A stretch of DNA of 6,304 nt from Burkholderiales bacterium. GTDB taxonomy: Bacteria > Pseudomonadota > Gammaproteobacteria > Burkholderiales > Casimicrobiaceae. The number at the start of each line of letters is the position of its first letter. Positions within the stretch are counted from its first letter, which is position 1. Position numbers and translations under genes: made by a program. Positions 1-6,014 of the stretch are shown piece after piece. Under the pieces are notes generated by a model. That model saw nothing but the letters and a program-made list of their open reading frames with translations, ran no database searches and was not told where the DNA came from. The DNA lies in contig JANXNO010000241.1 of the NCBI GenBank assembly GCA_025354075.1, positions 1-6,304 on the forward strand, read 5' to 3'.

Positions 1-234
1 CCGGACGAAGCGGAAGCCGCGTATTGGGTCAAAGCCAACATGAAAAAACCAGTCGTCGGCTTCATCGCTGGCGTCACCGCGCCCCCAGGCAAACGCATGG
101 GCCACGCCGGCGCGCTGATCAGCGGCGGCGCAGACACCGCAGACGCGAAACTCGCCATCATGGAAGAGTGCGGCTTCACCATTACGCGCAATCCTGCGGA
201 GATGGGAAAATTGTTGAAAGCGTTGCTGAAGTAA
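1..234 (+). CDS. sucD: Succinyl-CoA ligase (ADP-forming) subunit alpha, C-terminal part
   Basis: This is the last 77 codons of SucD, cut by the window start and ending in TAA at 232-234. With SucC the enzyme converts succinyl-CoA, ADP and phosphate to succinate, CoA and ATP in the TCA cycle, in the cytoplasm. The visible part matches the C-terminal ligase domain. It has the GFIAGVTAPPGKRMGHAGA block, whose His (codon at 103-105) corresponds to the phosphohistidine of the family (His246 in E. coli, from established knowledge). It is followed by the usual ISGGADTADAKLAIMEECGF and the short C-terminal helix ending in LLKALLK. Full-length SucD is about 290 residues, so roughly the last quarter is present. 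No frameshift is seen. A strong terminator lies 18 bases after the stop, consistent with sucD being the last gene of a sucCD operon whose other members lie outside the window. Confidence 0.96.
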   Translation, partial: PDEAEAAYWVKANMKKPVVGFIAGVTAPPGKRMGHAGALISGGADTADAKLAIMEECGFTITRNPAEMGKLLKALLK

Positions 235-252
235 TACGCTTCGGCATCGCCT

Positions 253-281
253 AAAAAGCCCGCCTTTCGGCGGGCTTTTTT
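253..281 (+). terminator. Rho-independent terminator after sucD
   Basis: A perfect 8-bp GC-rich stem (AGCCCGCC at 257-264, GGCGGGCT at 269-276) closes a TTTC tetraloop. It is followed by a T run to 281 and preceded by an A run from 253, so the stem can extend by A-T pairs. The stem begins about 20 bases after the sucD stop. The flanking A and T runs mean it could also stop transcription from the other strand. Confidence 0.93.
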
Positions 282-767
282 GTAAGAGAGGCAGGTTTGA
301 CCCCCTTTCCTGCAGCGCGCCTGCGCCAGCTGGCGCAAGGGTACGCCGGGGTTGGGGTGACGGCTTTGAGGATCCGAACAACGCCGTAAATACTCGCTAA
401 CCTCACCTTAGTATCATCCGCGCGATGTGGAATCCAGCGCGTAATCATTTCCAGGAACGTCAACGTCCAATTTCCCCGGCCTTGCAGAGAATGCTAATAA
501 GAAGAAAACCAGTGGAGACTTTTCAGTAAAACGGCTCCGCCATAGAACTTAAACGCTGAAAAGCGTCAAGGTAGATTTTGTGCAGAAAGTGCTTTTATCC
601 CCCGTTTAGACTAGCTTTCAGAGAAAAAGCTATAGCGTCTCTGGCGACACGCGGCTGCGCCCGGTGAAGTTTTCCGCTCAACTCGAGCGGCTCTAATTGC
701 GAACAATTTTTCTCGTAACTTTTTGCTTGAATATCTAGGCCAACGAGCGGTCGTGGCGATTTACTAG
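282..767. other. Intergenic stretch without a recognisable gene
   Basis: No reading frame here gives a protein I can support. The short frames (for example 251-463 on the minus strand, which runs through the sucD terminator) are basic, repetitive and lack a ribosome site. The central part is less GC-rich than the flanking genes. Several small inverted repeats are visible: ACGCT-GAAA-AGCGT at 553-566 (GNRA-type loop), TAGCTTT/AAAGCTA at 612-632 flanked by AGAC/GTCT, CCGCTC/GAGCGG at 674-690, and AATTG-CGAA-CAATT followed by T residues at 695-711. Any of these could be chance. I see no convincing promoter, tRNA or known RNA family. Confidence 0.5.
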
Positions 768-1041
768 GTGGTTACCTCTTTGCTTGGCGGCGATGTGTCC
801 GCTAAGCTTGGGCAGCTTGAAGCGACATACGGCGCGGACACGAACATTACTCGACCGCCGTCCTCAGCAGTGTCAACGCTTGCGAACCGCGAAAGATAAA
901 AGCGGTCGACTCATCATGCTCGGCCTCACGGGCTACGCATTCGCGAAAGGCGAGACCAGCGCCTCACTCGCCAACGTACGCAACGCGCAGCAAATCCTGA
1001 CCTGGATTGAAACTACGCATGGAGCGTCTTGTTTGCCCTGA
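768..1041 (+). pseudogene. Probable remnant of a protein-coding gene broken by a frameshift
   Basis: Two overlapping frames look like consecutive pieces of one protein. The first runs from a GTG at 768 to a TAA at 897-899. It reads like a real soluble protein (LLGGDVSAKLGQLEATYGAD and so on). The next frame takes over near 880-897 and continues to a TGA at 1039-1041. Its stretch from about 910 to 1005 is strongly coding-like: most third positions are G or C, as in neighbouring genes. It reads LIMLGLTGYAFAKGETSASL followed by ANVRNAQQILTWIE. That pattern (Gly-Tyr-Ala, then a helix with Asn, Arg and Ala) faintly resembles the peptidoglycan-binding end of OmpA-like domains, but this is only a guess. 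No Shine-Dalgarno site or upstream continuation is visible, and a TAG at 765-767 precedes the first frame. The function is unknown, and the whole call could be wrong. Confidence 0.3.
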
Positions 1042-1072
1042 CGTCTCGTTTTCACAACGCGATGGTGCTTCG

Positions 1073-1108
1073 GACTTTAAACGCCGTCTTTCAACGGCGT
1101 TTAAAGTC
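1073..1108. terminator. Perfect 15-bp stem-loop, candidate bidirectional terminator
   Basis: GACTTTAAACGCCGT (1073-1087) pairs perfectly with ACGGCGTTTAAAGTC (1094-1108) around a 6-base loop. It sits between the end of the plus-strand remnant (1041) and the end of the minus-strand Spy-like gene (1169), the usual place for a shared terminator of convergent genes. There is no long T run after either arm. It may therefore be a weak terminator, an RNA 3'-end stabiliser, or a DNA palindrome with another role. Confidence 0.45.
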
Positions 1109-1120
1109 GCAGCGCTCTTG

Positions 1121-1156
1121 TCCCTCGACAAGCTCAGGACAGGCTTCGCAGGGCGA
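1121..1156. repeat. Possible REP-like intergenic repeat
   Basis: The stretch contains TCCCTCGACAAGCTCAGGAC followed by AGGCTTCGCAGGGCGA. The core CGACAAGCTCAGGACAGG resembles a short intergenic repeat motif (CTTCGACAAGCTCAGG) that I recall from many proteobacterial genomes. It lies just after the stop of the Spy-like gene, as such repeats commonly do. Only one copy is in this window, so its repetitive nature cannot be shown here. Confidence 0.35.
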
Positions 1157-1168
1157 CAGTGGCGGCGA

Positions 1169-1585
1169 TTAGCCCTGTTTCATACCATGCGGGCCGTGGC
1201 CGCCATGCGGCATGCTGTCGCGCAGCATCTGCAGCTCCTCGGCGGTGAGCACGGCGGTTAGCTTGGTTTTGGTGGCTTCGCGCAAGGCTTTCATCTGGGT
1301 GCGGAACGCGGTCTTGCTGGCCTCGTCATGGGCGGTGCCTTTGTTGGCTTCCCAGAAGGCCTTGCGCTGTGCGCGTTCGTCCGACAGGATGATGTTGACT
1401 TGCGCGGTACGGGTCGCGTCGAGGTTGAGCAGTTTGGCGATGTCTACGGGCTGATGATGCATGCCCATGTAAGCGCCGGGGCCCATGCCTTTATGCGCGC
1501 CGTCCCCCATCGTGGCGTCGGCCAGTGCGGCACCGGCGACGATAAGGGTGGATGCGATCAGGGCGGATTTAATGGTCTTTTTCAT
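1169..1585 (-). CDS. Spy/CpxP-like periplasmic protein with Met/His-rich ends
   Basis: This encodes a 138-residue exported protein. Residues 1-22 form a signal peptide: the basic start MKKTIK, a hydrophobic core, and a cleavage site after ALA, giving a mature protein of about 116 residues. The mature part begins with a Met/His-rich segment (H31, M34, M40, M42, H43, H44). It continues as a charged helical region (about 47-120) containing LTAEEL at 113-118, which resembles the LTxxQ repeat of Spy/CpxP/CnxP-type proteins, and ends in a second His/Met-rich tail (H127, H130, H133, M135). Relatives act as periplasmic chaperones or metal-responsive sensors. The rich ends suggest Cu, Ni or Zn binding, by inference only. 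The ATG at 1585 is chosen because it starts the signal peptide and follows GGGAG (1593-1597) by 7 bases. A longer frame from 1744 would bury the signal peptide. The gene appears monocistronic. Confidence 0.8.
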   Translation of the reverse strand: MKKTIKSALIASTLIVAGAALADATMGDGAHKGMGPGAYMGMHHQPVDIAKLLNLDATRTAQVNIILSDERAQRKAFWEANKGTAHDEASKTAFRTQMKALREATKTKLTAVLTAEELQMLRDSMPHGGHGPHGMKQG

Positions 1586-1592
1586 GTGTCGA

Positions 1593-1597
1593 CTCCC
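1593..1597 (-). promoter_or_regulatory. Ribosome binding site of the Spy-like gene
   Basis: GGGAG on the minus strand lies 7 bases before the ATG at 1585. It decides this start over the in-frame upstream ATG at 1744, which would put about 53 residues in front of a clear signal peptide. Confidence 0.75.
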
Positions 1598-1636
1598 AAT
1601 TTTAGGAACGCCAATCTGGTGTGTGTCCGATAGACC

Positions 1637-1648
1637 GTACTGCAGTAC
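1637..1648. promoter_or_regulatory. 12-bp perfect palindrome, candidate operator
   Basis: GTACTGCAGTAC is a perfect dyad 52 bases upstream of the Spy-like start, in its 5' region. It could be a repressor site or a short RNA hairpin in the leader. I cannot assign it to a known regulator family. Confidence 0.3.
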
Positions 1649-1696
1649 AAAAGAGCCGTAGACGGGGGCGTCGGTTTGTAACGATTTGTTGCGATG

Positions 1697-1710
1697 GTGA
1701 TCCTGATCAA
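1697..1710 (-). promoter_or_regulatory. FNR/Anr-like binding site upstream of the Spy-like gene
   Basis: On the minus strand the sequence is TTGATCAGGATCAC. It matches the FNR/Anr consensus TTGATNNNNATCAA at nine of ten defined positions. The centre lies about 118 bases upstream of the ATG at 1585. Genes on both sides are on the minus strand, so the Spy-like gene is the only apparent target. No good -10 hexamer is visible at the spacing expected for a class II FNR promoter, so the call rests on the box alone. Confidence 0.4.
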
Positions 1711-1808
1711 GTTTCACGTTACAGCTTTTTGCTGAAATGCTCATTCGGTCTGGGCTTCGGCGCCAATTTGTTCAATAGTTAACTTTCGCCGCTTTAGGTC
1801 GTCATGCC

Positions 1809-2372
1809 CTATAGAGGCGGCGTTTCGTTCAAAAGTTGTTGCAAAATTTTCCCGGTCAGGCGGGTTTTGTGGCGAGGATCGGGCACCCGGCCCGGCTCGC
1901 GCACCACCAGCCGCATCGGCCAGTCGCCATCCAGGATTTCGTACAGCGCAGTGCCGTCTTTGGCCTGCGTCGGAGTGAAGTCCACGGCCAGATTGAGCAG
2001 GGCGTATTCAACGTCCTTGGCGCTCTCCGGCGACAGTTCGATGCGGATTTCGCTGCCCGCGTGCGCCCAGCCCTCGGCGACTGGGCCAATGAGCACGGGG
2101 TTGAAGCGAACCAACTCGATCATGGCCTCAAGGGCTGCTTCCCGCTGCGCGCGCAGTTGCTGCGCCCACGCGTCACCGCTGTACAGCGCGTGATAGGTTT
2201 TGATCTCGGCAATGATGGCGTCGTCCGACGGCAGCGGCACGCCATGTGCGCCCAGCCCGAGCTCGGCTACCGCCTTGCGCCGGGCGAGCGACCAGTCGGT
2301 CAGCTCGGACTCGACGATGATGCGGGCGGCTACGGCTGCAATCGCGACCGTCGTGGCGCTGCTCCGTTCCAT
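1809..2372 (-). CDS. Uncharacterised protein, second gene of the mrcA operon
   Basis: This is a 187-residue soluble protein without signal peptide or membrane segment, so probably cytoplasmic. It has an Ala-rich N-terminal helix (about 5-40, including SLARRKAVAELG). A second helical region (about 50-92) follows. A beta-like block comes next (GPVAEGWAHAGSEIRIEL, about 96-113) and then SAKDVEYALLNLAVDF (117-132). The overall pattern matches, from memory, a betaproteobacterial family of unknown function that is sometimes mislabelled as UDP-N-acetylmuramate-alanine ligase. Nothing here supports ligase activity: there is no ATP-binding P-loop. The Gly...Ser-Glu-Ile-x-Ile-Glu segment loosely recalls a nucleotidyltransferase fold, by inference only. 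The ATG at 2370-2372 lies 3 bases after the mrcA stop with no clear Shine-Dalgarno site, which suggests translational coupling to mrcA. No clear terminator is seen after its TAG. Confidence 0.82.
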   Translation of the reverse strand: MERSSATTVAIAAVAARIIVESELTDWSLARRKAVAELGLGAHGVPLPSDDAIIAEIKTYHALYSGDAWAQQLRAQREAALEAMIELVRFNPVLIGPVAEGWAHAGSEIRIELSPESAKDVEYALLNLAVDFTPTQAKDGTALYEILDGDWPMRLVVREPGRVPDPRHKTRLTGKILQQLLNETPPL

Positions 2373-2375
2373 GGA

Positions 2376-4724
2376 CTAAAACAGCTGTTGCCGGACTTCC
2401 TCATCCTGCTTGCTGCGCGTACCCTCATTTCCGGTTAAAGAGTCCACAAAGCGCCGCGGCGGAAATTCGGCGTAGAACCAGTCGGAAACGACTTTTGAAT
2501 CGCTCAATCCGCTGCCCTCCGATTCGCCGCCCACGCTTGCACTCACCACGCCAGGCGGCGGTTTCAACGCGGCTTCGGGCATGCCCTTCATGGCGGTTTT
2601 CATGTAGTTGATCCAGATCGGCAGCGCAACACCACCGCCGGTTTCGCGCTCACCAAGCGATTTCGGCTGGTCGTAGCCGACCCATGCAATGCCTACGAGG
2701 GAGGCGTTGAATCCGGCAAACCAGGCGTCGTGACTGTCGTTGGTGGTGCCGGTTTTGCCGGCCAGATCGCCGCGACCCAGTGCCATTGCCTTGGTTGCCG
2801 TGCCGGCGCGCACCACGTCACGCAGCAGCGAGGTCATGATGAACGCGTTTCTTGGGTCAATGGCTTGTTCGGCGTCCTTGCCCGCGACGGCTGGCGTTTC
2901 CTCAAAAATGGCTTGCCCTTTGGCATCCACGATTTTTTTGATGAAATACGGCTTGACACGGAAACCGCCATTAGCGAACACCGAATAGGCACCAGCCATC
3001 TGTAGCGGATTGGTTTGACCGGCACCTAATGCAAGCGTCAGATAGGCTGGATGCTGCTTGGGGTCAAAGCCAAATTTGGTAATGTAGTCTTGCGCATAGC
3101 CTGGGCCGATCGAGCGCAGGATACGAATAGACACCATGTTCTTTGATTTGGCCAGCGCCGTTCGAACCCTCATCGGACCGTCGAATTTTCCGTCGTAGTT
3201 TTTCGGCTCCCACTCGTCGCCACCGGTTTGTCCCGCCGAGAAAAAGAGCGGCGCGTCATTGATCACCGTAGTCGGGGTAATGCCCTTTTCCAGCGCCGCA
3301 GAATAAATGAACGGTTTGAACGAGGAACCCGGTTGACGACTCGCCTGGGTAACATGATTGTATTGATTTTTGTAGAAATCAAAGCCACCGATGAGACTTC
3401 TCACGGCACCGTCTTTCGGGTCAATCGCGACTAGGGCGGCCTCCACCTGCGGCATTTGAGCGATACGGAACACGCCCTTTTCGTCCTGCGTGATGCGCAA
3501 CACCGCGCCACGGCGCAACCGCTCGCCGGACGGCGCAGAGTCGGCCAGCGCGTTTCTGGCGAAGCGAATGGATTCACCCTCCAGCGTGTACGTTTCGCCC
3601 TCGCCCCGAGTGATCACGACGCGCTTGGAATTCGCTTCCAGCACCACGGCGGTCAGCAAGTCGTCACTGTCCGGGTATTGCGCAAACGCGCTGTCCACCG
3701 CCTCCGCCATCGCATCCTTCGATTCCTTGCTCTCTTTGCCGGCGGCCGGCAACTCAATGTAGCCCTCCGGGCCACGGAACGACTGACGCCGCTCGTAGTC
3801 GAGTACACCGCGGCGCAGCGCCTGATAGCCCGCCTCCTGATCACGCGCCTTGATGGTGGTGGTGACCGTGAGCCCGCGGGTGTAGGCCGATTCGCCTACC
3901 AGATCAAACACAAACTGTCGTGCCATTTCGTTGAGGAACTCGGCGTGAACGGCGTTGGCACCTTCACGTTTGAGCGAGGGCGTGGCGGCAAGAGCGGCCT
4001 TGTATTGATCATCTTTGACGTAGCCCAGCTCGTGCATCCGTCGCAGCACATATTGCTGGCGGGCGGTGGCCCGGCTGGCGTTGGCGAACGGGTTGTAGGC
4101 CGACGGCGCTTTGGGCAGTCCGGCCAGCATCGCGGCTTCGGCCACCGTCACCTGAGCCAGCGGTTTGCCGTAATAGGCTTGAGCGGCGGCGGCAAAGCCG
4201 TACGCGCGTTGGCCCAAAAATATTTGGTTGATGTACAACTCAAGAATTTGATCTTTAGTGAGTTCGTGCTCAATTTTGAACGTCAGCGCTACTTCATTGG
4301 CCTTGCGCAGAAACGTCTTTTCCCGGGTTAAAAAGAAATTGCGCGCCACCTGCATGGTGATCGTGCCTGCGCCCTGCTGTGATCCGGTGGTGGCATTGGT
4401 GTACGCCGCTCGCAACACGGCCACCCAGTCGACGCCTGCGTGGTCGTAGAAGTTCGAGTCTTCTGCGGCGAGAATGGCTTGCCGTACGTGAAGCGGTACG
4501 TCGGCCAGTTTGACCACGCTGCGTCGTTCTTCGCCAAATTCGGCCAGTGGCGATCCGTCCTCCGCTACGATTCGTAGCGGCAACTTGGGCTGATAGTCCG
4601 TCAAAACGTCTAATGACGGCAAACGGGCGCTGATGAGCGCCCAAACTAACACGCCAATAACCCCTCCCACGAGGAGCACCCCACCCACGAGTGAGGACAA
4701 ATACACTACCCAACGCTTGAACAT
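2376..4724 (-). CDS. mrcA: Penicillin-binding protein 1A, bifunctional peptidoglycan synthase
   Basis: This is a 782-residue class A PBP (also called ponA), a normal length for betaproteobacteria. It polymerises lipid II into glycan strands and cross-links the peptides at the outer face of the inner membrane. A short cytoplasmic start is followed by one membrane anchor (about 6-31). The glycosyltransferase (GT51) domain shows EDSNFYDHAGVDW with the catalytic Glu at 88. It also shows GAGTITMQVARNFFL (about 118-132; the usual Ser is Gly) and KDQILELYINQIFLGQRAYG (about 157-176). An OB-like insert follows. The transpeptidase domain has the nucleophile motif SSFK (Ser467), SKN (527-529) and KTGT (657-660). 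All catalytic motifs are intact. The ATG at 4724 is preferred to the frame opening at 4772 because AGAAGGG lies 5 bases upstream and the membrane anchor then starts normally. It is divergent from pilM and coupled to the downstream unknown gene. Confidence 0.97.
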   Translation of the reverse strand: MFKRWVVYLSSLVGGVLLVGGVIGVLVWALISARLPSLDVLTDYQPKLPLRIVAEDGSPLAEFGEERRSVVKLADVPLHVRQAILAAEDSNFYDHAGVDWVAVLRAAYTNATTGSQQGAGTITMQVARNFFLTREKTFLRKANEVALTFKIEHELTKDQILELYINQIFLGQRAYGFAAAAQAYYGKPLAQVTVAEAAMLAGLPKAPSAYNPFANASRATARQQYVLRRMHELGYVKDDQYKAALAATPSLKREGANAVHAEFLNEMARQFVFDLVGESAYTRGLTVTTTIKARDQEAGYQALRRGVLDYERRQSFRGPEGYIELPAAGKESKESKDAMAEAVDSAFAQYPDSDDLLTAVVLEANSKRVVITRGEGETYTLEGESIRFARNALADSAPSGERLRRGAVLRITQDEKGVFRIAQMPQVEAALVAIDPKDGAVRSLIGGFDFYKNQYNHVTQASRQPGSSFKPFIYSAALEKGITPTTVINDAPLFFSAGQTGGDEWEPKNYDGKFDGPMRVRTALAKSKNMVSIRILRSIGPGYAQDYITKFGFDPKQHPAYLTLALGAGQTNPLQMAGAYSVFANGGFRVKPYFIKKIVDAKGQAIFEETPAVAGKDAEQAIDPRNAFIMTSLLRDVVRAGTATKAMALGRGDLAGKTGTTNDSHDAWFAGFNASLVGIAWVGYDQPKSLGERETGGGVALPIWINYMKTAMKGMPEAALKPPPGVVSASVGGESEGSGLSDSKVVSDWFYAEFPPRRFVDSLTGNEGTRSKQDEEVRQQLF

Positions 4725-4729
4725 TAAAG

Positions 4730-4736
4730 CCCTTCT
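4730..4736 (-). promoter_or_regulatory. Ribosome binding site of mrcA
   Basis: AGAAGGG on the minus strand lies 5 bases before the ATG at 4722-4724. It supports that start over an in-frame ATG 16 codons upstream, which would add a basic N-terminal tail. Confidence 0.8.
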
Positions 4737-4818
4737 TTCCCCGGATCTGGCGGTGACCCGAGCAGAGCGCAATTGTCGCCGCTTGCCGTCGTGTTATGCC
4801 AATGTTGTATTTTTTCCG

Positions 4819-4847
4819 ATTATAGTCGGGTGAAATTTGGGTCACAG
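4819..4847 (-). promoter_or_regulatory. Candidate sigma-70 promoter of mrcA
   Basis: The minus strand has a perfect TATAAT at 4824-4819. The hexamer 17 bases upstream (CTGTGA, 4847-4842) matches the -35 consensus at only three positions. Transcription would start near 4812, giving a leader of about 88 bases before mrcA. The -10 box lies inside a near-palindrome (CCGATTATAGTCGG, 4816-4829 on the plus strand), where a regulator could bind. I could not find an equally good promoter for pilM in this region. Confidence 0.42.
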
Positions 4848-4925
4848 CTTGCCACGACGCTAGCCTTATGCAACACTCCTTCCTCAACTTAAAGTTTCAG
4901 GCGACAAAAGTGGCCTAAGCTCTCA

Positions 4926-6014
4926 ATGCAAAAGAATTTTTTGGGTCAGCTCCGGGGAGTATTTGGGGCGAAAAGCACCCCACTCATCGGTGTTGACATA
5001 AGCAGCACAGCGGTGAAGCTGGTGGAGCTGGCAGGTACAAAAGCTCGTCCTGAGCTGAGTCGGTATGCCATCGAGCCGCTACCACGTGACGCTGTCACCG
5101 ACGGCAACATCGCCAATCTGGAAGCGGTCGGTGCGGCGCTTGAGCGAGCGCTCAGAAAGCTCGGTTCGCGTACCAAGGGGGCCGCGGCGGCGCTGCCCAC
5201 CAGCATGGTGATCACCAAGCGGCTCACCCTGCCTGCAACCGAGCGCGAAGATGATCTGGAGCTTGCCGTCGAAGGCGAGGCCAATCAATATATTCCGTTT
5301 GCCCTCGATGAGGTGAATCTCGACTATGCGGTCATCGGGCCGGTCGCCAACGACGACACCCAGCTTGAAATCATGATCGCCGCTGCGCGGCGGGAGAAAG
5401 TGGAAGATCGCATCGCCGCCCTCGAATCTGCGGGGCTTAAGCCGACCGTGATGGACGTCGAAGCGATGGCCGTCATGGGGGCCTACGAGCTGATGGCGGA
5501 AGCGTTGCCGGGCAAGGGTGTGGATCAAAACATCGGTGTACTTGATGTGGGTGCGACGTCGACGCGGTTTTACGTGTTTCGCAATGACCAACAAATATTT
5601 ATGCGAGAAAGCCCGTTTGGAGGCAATCAACTCACACAAGAAATTCAACGCGCTTACAACATGACAGGCGAAGAGGCAGAGGCGGCCAAGCGCTCGGGCA
5701 ATCTTCCGGCGAATTACGATAACGACGTACTTCGTCCTTATGTGGATACTCTCGCCATTGAGGCAGCACGAGCGCTGCAATTCTTCCTGACATCCAGTGC
5801 TCAGGGTCAGCTCGACTATATGTTGCTCGCAGGCGGCTGCGCGGCGCTTCCAGGCCTAACCGACGCTGTGTCACGGCGTACCAATGTGGTTGCGTCAGTG
5901 GCCAATCCCTTTTCAGAAATGGGCCTGAGCCCCGGCGTCAAGTCACGCCAGCTTGCGGCAGACGCGCCCTCATTGCTGGTCGCGTGCGGCCTGGCCATGC
6001 GGAGGTTTGACTGA
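4926..6014 (+). CDS. pilM: Type IV pilus assembly protein PilM, actin-like ATPase
   Basis: This is a 362-residue cytoplasmic protein of the actin/FtsA fold and the first gene of the pilus alignment operon. PilM binds ATP and the cytoplasmic tail of PilN, linking the inner-membrane PilN-PilO-PilP complex to the pilus motors. Visible landmarks are the phosphate-1 loop (IGVDISSTAVKLVEL, 21-35) and the 1C-type subdomain (about 85-180, with LPTSMVITKRLTLP). Next come the phosphate-2 loop (NIGVLDVGATSTRFYVF, 202-218) and the C-terminal nucleotide-binding segment (LDYMLLAGGCAALPGLTDAV, about 296-315, followed by a conserved NPF at 327-329). The length is normal and no motif is missing. The ATG at 4926 is the only start: a stop (TAA, 4890-4892) lies upstream in frame with no other initiation codon between. 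The ribosome site is weak (AAGTGG, 4908-4913). The stop overlaps the pilN start. Confidence 0.96.
   Translation: MQKNFLGQLRGVFGAKSTPLIGVDISSTAVKLVELAGTKARPELSRYAIEPLPRDAVTDGNIANLEAVGAALERALRKLGSRTKGAAAALPTSMVITKRLTLPATEREDDLELAVEGEANQYIPFALDEVNLDYAVIGPVANDDTQLEIMIAAARREKVEDRIAALESAGLKPTVMDVEAMAVMGAYELMAEALPGKGVDQNIGVLDVGATSTRFYVFRNDQQIFMRESPFGGNQLTQEIQRAYNMTGEEAEAAKRSGNLPANYDNDVLRPYVDTLAIEAARALQFFLTSSAQGQLDYMLLAGGCAALPGLTDAVSRRTNVVASVANPFSEMGLSPGVKSRQLAADAPSLLVACGLAMRRFD
6001..6005 (+). promoter_or_regulatory. Ribosome binding site of pilN
   Basis: GGAGG inside the last codons of pilM lies 8 bases before the pilN ATG at 6014. It is stronger than the site in front of pilM. Confidence 0.8.

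Noticed and set aside
251..463. A 70-codon minus-strand frame after sucD
   Set aside because: Its 3' end runs through the sucD terminator, it lacks a ribosome site, and the translation is Arg/Lys/Ala-rich without recognisable features.
1007..1261. An 84-codon plus-strand frame
   Set aside because: It spans the perfect stem-loop and the REP-like repeat and then runs antisense into the Spy-like gene, so it is most likely an accidental frame.
1586..1744. N-terminal extension of the Spy-like gene to an ATG at 1744
   Set aside because: It would place about 53 residues before a clear signal peptide and run through the FNR-like box and the palindrome. The ATG at 1585 has a good ribosome site.
1836..2438. 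A 200-codon open frame on the plus strand
   Set aside because: It is antisense to the coupled unknown gene and the end of mrcA. The minus-strand frame has better protein character and operon spacing.
3456..4331. A 291-codon open frame on the plus strand
   Set aside because: It lies wholly antisense to the GT51 and transpeptidase regions of mrcA, whose motifs are all intact. Its translation is Arg/Gly/His-rich without domain features, as expected of a shadow frame in GC-rich DNA.
4725..4772. N-terminal extension of mrcA by 16 codons
   Set aside because: The extra residues are basic and unlike family starts. The ATG at 4724 has AGAAGGG at proper spacing and leads directly into the membrane anchor.
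5079..5780. A 233-codon open frame on the minus strand
   Set aside because: It is antisense to pilM, which is fully supported by its actin-fold motifs. The translation shows no recognisable family and no ribosome site was noted.
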